Source: Maylandia zebra (lineage: Eukaryota > Chordata > Actinopteri > Cichliformes > Cichlidae). Taken from it: a stretch of DNA of 64,000 nucleotides. The stretch is taken from positions 54,128,365-54,192,364 of the forward strand of contig NC_135173.1 in the NCBI RefSeq assembly GCF_041146795.1, in the 5' to 3' direction. The translations under genes and the position numbers were made by a program. The notes below the pieces were generated by a model. It saw only the letters and a list, made by a program, of their open reading frames with translations. It had not been told where the DNA came from and ran no database searches. Of the stretch, positions 47,231-56,750 are shown piece by piece; the stretch's first letter is position 1, and every line of letters starts with the position of its first letter.

Positions 47231-47787
47231 TGTCATGGTCCTGGGCCATGTGGGCCCAGTATTCTTAGTTTTCATGTATTTTTGTATTTTGTTCTTTATT
47301 TAGGCCATGCTTCCTGGGTTGATCTGTTACGTTGTTCCTTATGTGTTTTCCCTTCGTGACTCTTACCCCCTGTGTGCCCCTCTGTGTATTTATGAGCCCT
47401 CGTCTCTCTTTGTGCTTTATTCTATGTTTTCCCCAGCCCGTTATGTCTGCGTTCTCCCCGTGCTCTCTCTCCTCCTGTTTGAACCTCTGTGTACTTCCTG
47501 CTTTACTTTGCCCATCTCCCATCAGTGTTACGTTCACTCCTGCCGTGTCTTGTTATGATTATCAGTGTCACCTGTGTTCCCCGTGTGCATCCACTTCCCC
47601 TTATCATCCCTCATGCTGTGTGTGATTCCCCTGTGTTCCTTGGTGAGCTTTATGTTAGTTTTTCCCAGTTTAGTTTTGTATTGTTTCTCGTGGCCAGCAA
47701 TAAAGCTGTGTTTTTGAGTTCATCCCCGTGTGTGTGAGTTTTGCGATTGGGTCCTCATCCTGCCTGCCACACAGCCGAAACATGACA
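47231..47787 (+). repeat. 5' LTR
   Basis: Starts TGTCATGGTCCTGGGCC and ends CGAAACATGACA. A 7-bp stem CTGGGCC/GGCCCAG (47241-47259) lies near its start. The poly(A) signal AATAAA at 47699-47704 is followed by GT-rich sequence, marking the R/U5 zone. TATA-type promoter not obvious. Confidence 0.95.
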
Positions 47788-47805
47788 GAAGAACGCGACC
47801 ACAAC

Positions 47806-50454
47806 ATGGACCCAGCAGTTCACAACCCCTCCACGGACCTCCAGGACGACACGACCATGTCAGACTCAGCGGACATTTCAGAGGAGGTAGGGGAGGAGCT
47901 GAACCGGCTCTGCCGCATTATGGATCGCATCATCGGATGCGCGGATCCAAGTGTGGTTTCCACAGGATTGGCGGCCGTGGACGCCGTTTTGTTGCGGGAG
48001 CCACGGTTGTGACAGCTCCCCCACCTCGTCGAGGTGTTTGACTCCCTGGGCCCCCTTAAGGAGGAGCTTCGTGCCCGTGCGCTGGCCCAGAGGGTCCTGA
48101 ATGCCGCCTCAGCACCCACACCTCCGTCCCGTGAACGGGTGTCATCGCCGCTGTCTCAGGAGCCGGAAGCAGTTGCGGTTGGAACGGTGAGGCTCGCCAC
48201 CGACACACCCTCCGCTCGCGCCCCGTCGGCTTCCGCGTCTTCACCGCGGTCTGGCCGCACGGCGTGGCACACGGAGACGACGGAGGCCATAGACTTTGGC
48301 GAGGAAGAGCGGCAGCAGGTGTTACGGGCTTATCGGGAGGACGAGCTCCGGTGGAAGCCCTGGCTCATCCCGGAGGAGGACCTCTCACCTGCTGCACAGC
48401 CTACCAGCCGCTCGCCGTCTCCAATCCGCTTAGACTTTACTTCGCCTGCCTCATTTCTGGCAAGGATGTGGGCGGACGACCGGGAGATCGCCGCTACATC
48501 ACCCCCTGCATTGGTGCCATCAGCGCCCATCGCGCCAGCTACCAGAAGGGGGCGGCGCCGGTGCCGCCGTGGCACCGCATTAACTCCGGTGAGTGACTGC
48601 GTTTTCGTGCCTCACGTCCCCTCTATGAAGCAGAGTGAGATGAGCATTGATTTGCCGGGGCCGGACACTATGACTGAATCGTGTTCGGAGACTGACAGTA
48701 CAGTGTTTAGTTGTTTAGAAAGACCTACTAAGGAAATCATGGAGTCCGGTCTCTGTGAGCAGCAGCAAGCAGCTTGCACCCACGTAGAGGAGGAGCTCCG
48801 GGGAAAGCCGTGGCCTACCCCCGATTGTCAGCACATCTTTCGGGGAACACGCCTGGCTCTCGGGGGCCCTCGGAGCCACCAGGGTCCGCAGCCCTTCACA
48901 GTTCAGTTAGCTCCCTCGCAGCCACCCTCAGTTCAGTTAGCTCCCTCGCAGCCACCCTCAGTTCAGTTAGCTCCCTCGCAGCCACCCTCAGTTCAGTCTC
49001 CCGTGCCGCCTGTAGCGCAGGCCCCAGTAGCTCCCGTGCCGCCTGTAGCGCAGGCCCCAGTAGCTCCCGTGCCGCCTGTAGCGCAGGCCCCAGTAGCTCC
49101 TGTAGCCCAGTCCCCGATAGCAGTACGGTCCGCTGGTCAGCTTAACATTCAGCCAGGGGTCTCAAGTCTCTCTGGCTCTGCATCAGCTCCTGCTGGGAGC
49201 TCGGATGAGCTCATCCAGGACTCCGCGGCTCCCACGCCGCCACCTACCTCGTCAGCTGGAGGGTCCGAGGGGCCCGTTCAGCCTCCTGTCTCCGCTGGAG
49301 GGTCCGAGGGGCCCGTTCAGCCTCCTGTCTCCGCTGGAGGGTCCGAGGGGCCCGTTCAGCAACCTTCCTCGTCAGCTGGGGGTTCTGGAGAACCGCACCA
49401 GCCTCATGCCACGTCAGCTGGAGGGTCCGAGGGGCCCGTTCAGCCTCCTGTCTCCGCTGGAGGGTACGAGGGGCCCGTTCAGCAACCTTCCTCGTCAGCT
49501 GGGGGTTCTGGAGAACCGCACCAGCCTCATGCCACGTCAGCTGGAGGGTCCGAGGGGCCCGTTCAGCCTTCTGTCTCCGCTGGAGGGTCCGAGGGGCCCG
49601 TTCAGCCTCCTGTCTCAGCTGGAGGGCCCGAGGAGCCCGTCCGGCCTCACGCCTCGTCTGCTGGAGGGCCCGAGGAGCCCATCCAGCCACCTTCTGCTAC
49701 GCCTGGTCCGGCCTGTGCTTCGTCTGCTGCAGCTCCGGCCTGTGCTTCGTCTGCTGCAGCTCCGGCCTGTGCTTCGTCTGCTGCAGCTCCGGCCTGTGCT
49801 TCGTCTGCTGCAGCCTCAGAGTCTTCGTCTGCTGCAGCCTCAGAGTCTTCGTCTGCTGCAGCCTCAGAGTCTTCGTCTGCTGCAGCCTCAGCCGGTGCTT
49901 CGCCTGGTCCCGCCTCAGCCGGTCCTGTGCCCACCGGGCCTCGGCCAGTACGCCTGACACTGGAGAGCCGCCGCCGCCGCCTTGCGCACTGCCAACCCCC
50001 TGAACTGCTTCGCCGCCGCCTTGCGCACTGCCGGCCCCCTGAACTGCTTCGCCGCCGCCTTGCGCACTGCCGGCCCCTTGAACTGCTTCGCCGCCGCCTT
50101 GCGCACTGCCGGCCCCCTGAACTGTTCTGTCACCGTGGCCACCTTTCCCGTGGCCGGCCTCCGGATCTGTTCTGTCACCGTGGCCACCTTTCCCGTGGCC
50201 GGCCTCCGGAACGGTTGGACTGGACTTTTGTGTTGTCGCCTCTCGGGTTGGCCTTCGGGCCTCTTTGGACATTCGCCTTCCTGTTCTGGACTCTTTTGTG
50301 TATTTGTGGACTCAGTTTTGTTCTCGTGCTCCTTGTTTTTGGTTCGTTTTGTTCCCTCCGTCCTGGTCCCCCGCCTCCCGCCCTGGGTGGGGTGTTTTCT
50401 GTTTCGCTTGTGTTTTGTTTCTCGGGTTTGGGCTGTCGGGAGCCAGCCCTTTAG
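47806..50454 (+). CDS. Repeat-built internal reading frame of the LTR element, with one in-frame TGA
   Basis: From ATG 47806 one frame covers the interior: 68 codons, a TGA at 48010-48012, then open to TAG 50452-50454, just before the 3' LTR. The 806-codon part begins at GTG 48034. The N-terminal 200 residues look helical and acidic (EELNRLCRIMDRII, LKEELRARALAQRVL). Related blocks EDELRWKPWLIPEED and EEELRGKPWPTPD occur twice. Tandem peptides follow: PSQPPSVQLA, PVPPVAQAPVA, SAGGSEGPVQPPV, ACASSAAAP, SESSSAAA, RRRLAHCRPPELL and HRGHLSRGRPP. A hydrophobic stretch (about 50226-50350) could be a membrane segment. No gag zinc knuckle or polymerase motif is seen. Function unknown. Confidence 0.6.
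48889..50215 (+). repeat. Mosaic of coding tandem repeats inside the LTR element
   Basis: Successive arrays have units of 30 bp (x3, from about 48900), 33 bp (x3, from 49010), 39 bp (about 11-12 copies, 49255-49690), 27 bp (x4, 49705-49812), 24 bp (x3, 49813-49880), 39 bp (x4, 49970-50120) and 45 bp (x2, 50120-50210). All unit lengths are multiples of three, so several frames on both strands stay open. Confidence 0.9.
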
Positions 50455-50464
50455 GGGGGGGTGG

Positions 50465-51021
50465 TGTCATGGTCCTGGGCCATGTGGGCCCAGTATTCTT
50501 AGTTTTCATGTATTTTTGTATTTTGTTCTTTATTTAGGCCATGCTTCCTGGGTTGATCTGTTACGTTGTTCCTTATGTGTTTTCCCTTCGTGACTCTTAC
50601 CCCCTGTGTGCCCCTCTGTGTATTTATGAGCCCTCGTCTCTCTTTGTGCTTTATTCTATGTTTTCCCCAGCCCGTTATGTCTGCGTTCTCCCCGTGCTCT
50701 CTCTCCTCCTGTTTGAACCTCTGTCTACTTCCTGCTTTACTTTGCCCATCTCCCATCAGTGTTACGTTCACTCCTGCCGTGTCTTGTTATGATTATCAGT
50801 GTCACCTGTGTTCCCCGTGTGCATCCACTTCCCCTGATCATCCCTCATGCTGTGTGTGATTCCCCTGTGTTCCTTGGTGAGCTTTATGTTAGTTTTTCCC
50901 AGTTTAGTTTTGTATTGTTTCTCGTGGCCAGCAATAAAGCTGTGTTTTTGAGTTCATCCCCGTGTGTGTGAGTTTTGCGATTGGGTCCTCATCCTGCCTG
51001 CCACACAGCCGAAACATGACA
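50465..51021 (+). repeat. 3' LTR
   Basis: Direct repeat of 47231-47787, the same 557-bp length. Poly(A) signal at 50933-50938. The flanking GCTAC at 51022-51026 completes the target duplication. Confidence 0.95.
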
Positions 51022-51657
51022 GCTACAGTAACTCAATTAACCACTCTTTACTACAAAAGTATGCAGAATACCATCTCTGAATGCTCTTCAGTAGCAGAAG
51101 ACCCACAGGTGCCACTCCTGTCAGCTTACAACAAGGCTGTGTGGTGCCAAGCGAATGGCACCATTAGACAAAGTTACACCAAATGAACGTCACATCCACT
51201 GTCGCAAGATGCCATTTGTGCCGGTCGTGCATCTTTCAACCATGTCAGTTTTTAACACAGTTTCAATGGCACATCAGCACAGAGATTCACAGATTATACA
51301 GAGGGAGATGATGTGGAGGAATGTTTTAACTTGCAACACCTACTGTTCAGGAGAATATTGCAGTGGCTAGTTAACGCCAAGCATGAATGAATGTTACTGT
51401 GTTGACATTACTGGCATGCAAAGTGACTACTGTGGTATACTGTGGCCTTAAAACTATTGCATGATGCTATCACAAGGAATTATTTCAAGACCTTGCTGAA
51501 TCTGTCCACCTGGTACCAGCAAGATGTATGTTGCAAAGTAGCTGGTGAGTGAACGTCATACTTTAAATAAATCACTTGCATCCTCTTTTAGGGACAAAAG
51601 CAACACCCCATGACATAATTGATTACATTTTAGTATGAAGATTGAGTATAAGGTAAT

Positions 51658-53329
51658 TAGGGGTGCAACGATACACAGAATTCACGGTTCGGTTCGGTTC
51701 GATACTTTGGTGTCACGGTTCGATATTTTTTCGATACAAAAAAATGTTCATGCACTTTTAATTTGTCATTTATTAAAATTATAAATATATATTTTAACTC
51801 AAAAGTACAGTTTTTAAATTTAACCCTAACCCTTGTGCGTGTTTTTTTATTTTGACAGCGAATGCGCACCTGCGGACCACTTATGTGCAGCCCTGGTTAT
51901 TTAGCTCGTCATATTGCAGCCACAGAAATTATTTTGTCCAAAGCTGCACTTTCTTTTTGCCTTATAGTCTGATTTGTCATAACTTCTCCGTTTTGTGGTA
52001 AGCTTTTCTTTGGCTGTCACTTCTTCACCCTGACCTGTCTTATTTGGCTCAGCAGAACTGAAATGCTTTTACACACGCACTCACATAAGCTCAGCGATTC
52101 TCTGCGCGATCAACCTCTCACATGTTTAAGCTTGCTGCGGGAGATTTCACTTGTCATGTTTGCATAGTAAGCTAACGATTAATAAGACGATGTCAGAGGA
52201 ATTGGTGCACAAATTATCATCACTCACAGATCAGTGCTGTCGCTCTCTATACACAGTTCGCACGATTGCAAAGTGAAAGCAAAAAAACAAGCGCAAATTC
52301 AAACGCGACTTCAATATGTCACATATTGGCAGTGGCTCACCGATGCCAATGACATAATTACCCAGCTACATTTCTGAAAGAATGCAAAAGCATTGACATA
52401 TATTTTTCCTACAATAGCCCGACGGGCAAGGAAGAGATAGATTTTGGTAGCCCGACTGAAAAAATCTCTAGCCCCGGGACGTCAGGCTAGCGATATTGCG
52501 AGCCCTGTATCTGATTGAGGAATCACTCATCTTTGGAAAAGAGAGTTTATTACAGAGAAATGTCTCTTTCCAAAATAAAAGCTATACTATCCGCTTCTTC
52601 TGGGCTATATTCTCAGCAGCATAAGGAGAATCATGTGCTAACAGCTGTCTAAATGACTCGGCTAAAGTTAGTAGCATGCTTGCTTGTTTTTTTTCTGCTT
52701 CCACTTGTCTTTGCACTAGGATGATGTCGGCGTAAATGTGCAGTCATATTCGTTGTGTTCCCACTAGTGCTTTCAGGTTAATCTCGTTGAAATGACCTTA
52801 ACGCCACAACACGGCAAATCTCCGTTAACGAGCTACCACCGATCGCCCTGTGCATGGGGCTAGACGGCCAACACGTTAACGAGCTAACTGCGCTAACACA
52901 CTAGTTCCCACCCATGTAATTGAGCATTGCATGGCACATCCAACATACTGTTTTACTTTAGTCCATGACTCGCTTACCTTCAGGGTCATACATCACATGA
53001 AAACCAAAATAATTCCAAACGCCAGATCTGAATGAGGTTCAATTTGCCTGTTGCAAGGAGAGCTTAACTTCTGTCTCGCTAGCTTGCCCTGCGCTCTTCC
53101 TTCTGACTATGCTGTCTGTGTTGAGCGCTCAGTGGATCTGCGCTGGACAGTGCAGCCTAGGCGGAGTAGTCGAACACAGATTCACTGAGCGCTCAACACA
53201 GACAGCATCGTCAGAAGGAAAATTGATAAAATAAATTACAAATGTTGTATTGTTCGATACATATGCGTACCGAACCGAAAGCACTGTATCGAACGGTTCA
53301 ATATCGATACGAATATCGTTGCACCCCTA
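51658..53329. mobile_element. Non-autonomous hAT element, 1672 bp
   Basis: Perfect 16-bp terminal inverted repeats TAGGGGTGCAACGATA and a perfect 8-bp target duplication AAGGTAAT (51650-51657, 53330-53337). The subterminal zones are rich in GGTTCGGTTCG/TCGATAC motifs, which may bind transposase. The interior lacks a transposase frame and includes a long hairpin near the right end. Confidence 0.92.
53097..53220. repeat. 38-bp-arm inverted repeat within the hAT element
   Basis: Arms 53097-53134 and 53183-53220 are complementary with one mismatch, separated by a 48-bp loop. The core is GTTGAGCGCTCA, itself palindromic. Confidence 0.92.
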
Positions 53330-53337
53330 AAGGTAAT

Positions 53338-55631
53338 ATATGGTTAGGTTTGGGTTAAGAGGTTAGGGTACAATGGCATGTTTAGAGGTAAAATTAATTA
53401 ACTCTTTAATTTAGGCCCCTCAATCCAAAATAGTGCAAATCCCTCGTTTCACTTTTAAGAATATTTTGAATTTTCTGTTTACCTCTGCAATTAAAGTGAA
53501 GTAAGTTTTGCATAAAATTGAAAAGTAGCTCAAAACTGTTTACTCTCAGGGACTTAAAACAGTGCACCTCTAGCTTTCCTGATTAACCAAACGACTGGAA
53601 TTCTGCAATCTTCAAGGACGGACATGATGTGAACTCATTATTACCCACCGTTCTCTGGGGACAGACTTTCCCTGATCCTTTGAAACTACCTGTCAGATAA
53701 AGGTCAGCGCTGCTTTTACTCTGACAGACATGTCGGTACAAACAACTCCGGGCTAAGACCTTAATCTGCAAACCAAAACAACCTGACTAAGAGGGAAAAA
53801 TACATATATATCAAGACAACAATGAAAAGAAAACATAGCTGAAGGAAAAGAAAACAGTGTTTACTGAGGTTTGCTCACAATGAGCTTGATAAATGAATGT
53901 TTGCTGATGTAAGGTAGCTTAGCCGCAGCTAATGAATGAGTGTGAGCGGTGTGCAGAGCTGCAATTTCTCAGGCATTTTTATAAGCACTTGAAGTCAGAC
54001 TGCAGGTTTGAAGCATTTCTCATTAATTAGGAAAGTCTCCTTAATTAAATGCCACGCTTACAGATGGAGCAGAGGTGAGGCTGGGACAGCCGAGGGTGTT
54101 GGAGGTGGTCGCAGGGGGGGGGATCTGGAAACCCACAGAGTTTGTAATTAGCAGAGTAATGCAGGACGTCTGACAGCTGGTTAGGATTTTGACTGTTTTA
54201 TCCGTTGCTTGGCTTCCATCATGGCAGGTTGTTATCTGAGCCTTAGAGGGATTTCATTGGCTTCCACTGGCTTCCCTGATGAGGCTATGAAGCTTTATCT
54301 CAGGGCCCCAACAGTGGGGGACACCTAAACTTTTAGTCTTAATCGCACAAAAGGATTCCTCGCTTGACTCGGGCATGTGGTCCCCATTGGGGTATCAACA
54401 AGCACGCGAGAAGATGAAAGCCTGCCTCTCTTTCCCGTTCCGAATGTGCTCTGCGCACGCCAACCCCGCCGATGAGTGTCCGCTTTTGTTCTGCACCGGA
54501 CCACACACGCACACATGAACATAAACACTGCAAGCCGCACATGCGCCCGAGCACACTTCCAAACACCCACAGACACACTCTGCTGGCCGCAGTCGCTCAC
54601 ACACCCAGTCCCCAATGCCCCAATGTGCAGTGAAAACTTTTCGAAACACCCAAAGCTCTGCGTCAGAAACGATGAAAAGCGTCTGGCATTTCGGAGGAGC
54701 TTTATCACACGGCTTTACTGACAGCTTTAGTGGCCACATCAAACTTTACTTTGGGTCGGCTCCTTAAACATGTTTCCCTCTCCAGCATTTTGCTTCATTT
54801 AGTCTAAGCAAAGGAGATAAAGACGGGCAGAAAAGGACCAACATGAAAAAGCCATCTTTTCAGAGCAGATCAATGGCAACAACATAAACTTAAAGCACTG
54901 GATTGATCTTTAGAGGACTAAGTGTCCCATTTTCATCACAATTTTTTTTAAAATCCCACTTTTAAACGTGCACACTGGATGTATTTGACAATATATGTGT
55001 GATCGGGCTTAATCACATTGGCCGAGCAGAATGTGTATTTCAGCAAAGTAGATCAACATATGGAATATGTTAGGAAAAATTACTGGCTTAAGCAGGGTAA
55101 GCTGCTCTTTGCCAGCAACCTGTTTATAGTCTGGAAGCGTGGCCACAACAATGCAACCATTAGGCTGAAAGGAGCAAGATAAAACATTTAGTTAGCATAA
55201 CCTTGCAGAAAATGTCACACTCTGAATACAACCCATCTCGAATCCTTTCACAGGATTTAATCGCTGCGCCTTTATGAATAATGAGCCTGTGCTGTTTTTA
55301 GAAGATTTCGGCAGTTGGGAGAGACATGGACAGCGGTGCTGTGGTCCATGTGGAGCTTTTAAGGTACAGTCGCTGGCAAAATTATGAGCTAAATAACAAT
55401 TTTGGAGCAGAGCAGATCCAAACACGAGCCCTCTATGGATTAGCCACAGTCCACTTTTTGTTCGAACAGTAATTATAATTGGCCTATGCCAGCTACCACT
55501 CAATCCTCAGACCTTGTCATCTTAATCTCCACTAATCCTCCTTTGTGTTTGCAGAAATTAGTTCTTAAAGTGGCCTCAATCTAGGTCAATCCTTTGGGCA
55601 CTTTGGAAAGAGTCTGATGGGGGTTTTGTAG

Positions 55632-55671
<40 letters not shown>

Positions 55672-56254
55672 GTGACAGATTTGATGTGAGGTTGGAAGAA
55701 GGGAGGATGGAGCTGGGGTGCAGTGGTGAGCACTGAGTTGGGCAAACACCTATTATTGCCATTTTAATTGGAGATTAGTGTGAGGATTTAGCTGTAGTCT
55801 GTAGGGAGGCAGACAGCAACGGGTGCTGGCAGCACTCTCTGTGGGCATGACTTTGCGCTCTCTACATAAGCCTGCAAATCTGTTTATGCTCAATGTGGAG
55901 GGAAATGTCTCTTTGGGGAATAGTGAGAAGACTCTTCCTTGCTTTTTTGTCTTCCCTCGTTCTTTCCTCTGAGAAGAAAAATAACTTAAATGTGATGGAG
56001 TGAAGTGACAATTTCAATTATAGTGCCAAATGAGTTTGCCCTTCGACAACGAGAGAAGCAATATTCTTTCAGTGGATTCCCGAGACAGTAATGGAAATGG
56101 GTCATGCTGTATCATGAGCAGAAAAATAACACTGAATGTAAAATGGACGACACAATGAGGTTAGAATAGTTTGTAAGTGGCAACACATGATAGGAGTACA
56201 ACCTAATATATTCTGGCTTTTGATTAATAATTTAAGATATAAATTATTGTCTCC
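53338..56254. other. Intergenic spacer
   Basis: No gene recognised. Some stretches, such as 53990-54060 with repeated TTAATTA homeodomain-type motifs, could be regulatory. That is speculation without conservation data. Confidence 0.35.
55633..55667. repeat. (TG)n microsatellite
   Basis: About 17 TG units. Confidence 0.95.
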
Positions 56255-56750
56255 AACACCTCACCCCAACCTGTCGCGACAGAGGTTTCTTCCTGTTAAA
56301 ACCGAGTTTTTCTTTCCCACTGTCTCCAAGTGCTTGCTCACAGGGGGTCATCTGATTGTTGGAGTTTTCTCTATATCATTGTAGGGTCTTTACCTTACAG
56401 TATAAAGCACCTTGAAGCAACTTTTGTTGCGGTTTGGAGTGGCTGTAGCTCAGGCGGTAGAGCAGGTCATCACCTATCGAAAGGTTGGTGGTTCGATTCC
56501 TAGTCTGCGTGCCAAATATCCTTGGGCAAGATACTTAACCCCAAATTGCTCTCCAATGCATCCATCGGAGTGTGAATGTTAGTTAGAAAGCACTAAGAAA
56601 ATGTGCTTATGCGAATGGGTGAAAGTACAAGCTGTGTAAAGCGCTTTGAGTGCTCAGAAGAGTAGAAAAGCTCTATATAAGAACCAGTCCATTTACCCTT
56701 TACTATAAAACTGAATTGAATTGAATGTGTATCATCAATAGATGGCTAGG
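56255..56750 (+). mobile_element. L2-type LINE 3' tail interrupted by a SINE
   Basis: The tail motifs (TTCTTCCTGTTAAAACC, TTTCCCACTGTCTCCAAGTG, GGGTCTTTACCTTACAGTAT, TTTTGTTGCGGTTTGG) stop at 56437. The tail's final TATAAAACTGAATTGAATTG resumes at about 56704. Confidence 0.75.
56438..56703 (+). mobile_element. tRNA-derived SINE with intact Pol III boxes
   Basis: The tRNA-like head has A box TAGCTCAGGCGG (56446-56457) and a perfect B box GGTTCGATTCC (56490-56500). The body (TTGGGCAAGATACTTAACCC) and the tail (AAAGCGCTTTGAGTGCTCAG, AAAAGCTCTATATAAGAACC) follow. Not a tRNA gene: no acceptor-stem closure or CCA-side sequence, and the tail is SINE-specific. Confidence 0.85.

Larger units (their letters stand above)
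47231..51021 (+). mobile_element. Young non-autonomous LTR retrotransposon
   Basis: A 3791-bp element with 557-bp direct LTRs that begin TGTCATG and end CATGACA, and a perfect 5-bp target duplication. Duplication size fits Ty3/gypsy- or ERV-type integrases. I found only two differences between the LTRs (near 47488/50722 and 47602/50836), so it inserted recently. The interior (47788-50464) holds a single GC-rich, repeat-built frame ending at the polypurine tract AGGGGGGGG (50453-50461). I see no protease, RT, RNase H or integrase motifs and no standard TGG primer-binding site after the 5' LTR. It probably depends on another element's proteins. The family is not recognised. Confidence 0.9.
47149..51560 (+). 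mobile_element. Decayed Tc1-family element hosting the LTR element
   Basis: The left piece (47149-47230: GAATGTGGCATGGTTGTTGG, GAGTGTTTCAGGAACTG) and right piece (51022-51560: ACAGTAACTCAATTAACCACT, GCAGAATACCATCTCTGAATG, CCACAGGTGCCACTCCTGTC, ACCTTGCTGAATCTG) are consecutive parts of one Tc1-type transposon. The LTR element lies between them. The right piece is diverged and deleted. Confidence 0.75.

Noticed and set aside
47265..47787. Frames of 83-103 aa repeated at 47.3 and 50.5 kb as duplicated genes
   Set aside because: They are the two LTRs of one retrotransposon, not genes.
49205..50593. Long open frames in other frames and on the minus strand through the LTR element (up to 250 aa)
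   Set aside because: Tandem units are multiples of three and GC-rich, so all frames stay open; only the frame that spans the whole interior is kept.
54325..54742. Three overlapping minus-strand frames of 79-127 aa
   Set aside because: Overlapping frames of low protein character with no splice-linked partners or domain motifs; chance in a locally GC-rich patch.
56441..56513. Possible tRNA gene
   Set aside because: A and B boxes are present but the cloverleaf does not close and the sequence continues into a SINE body.
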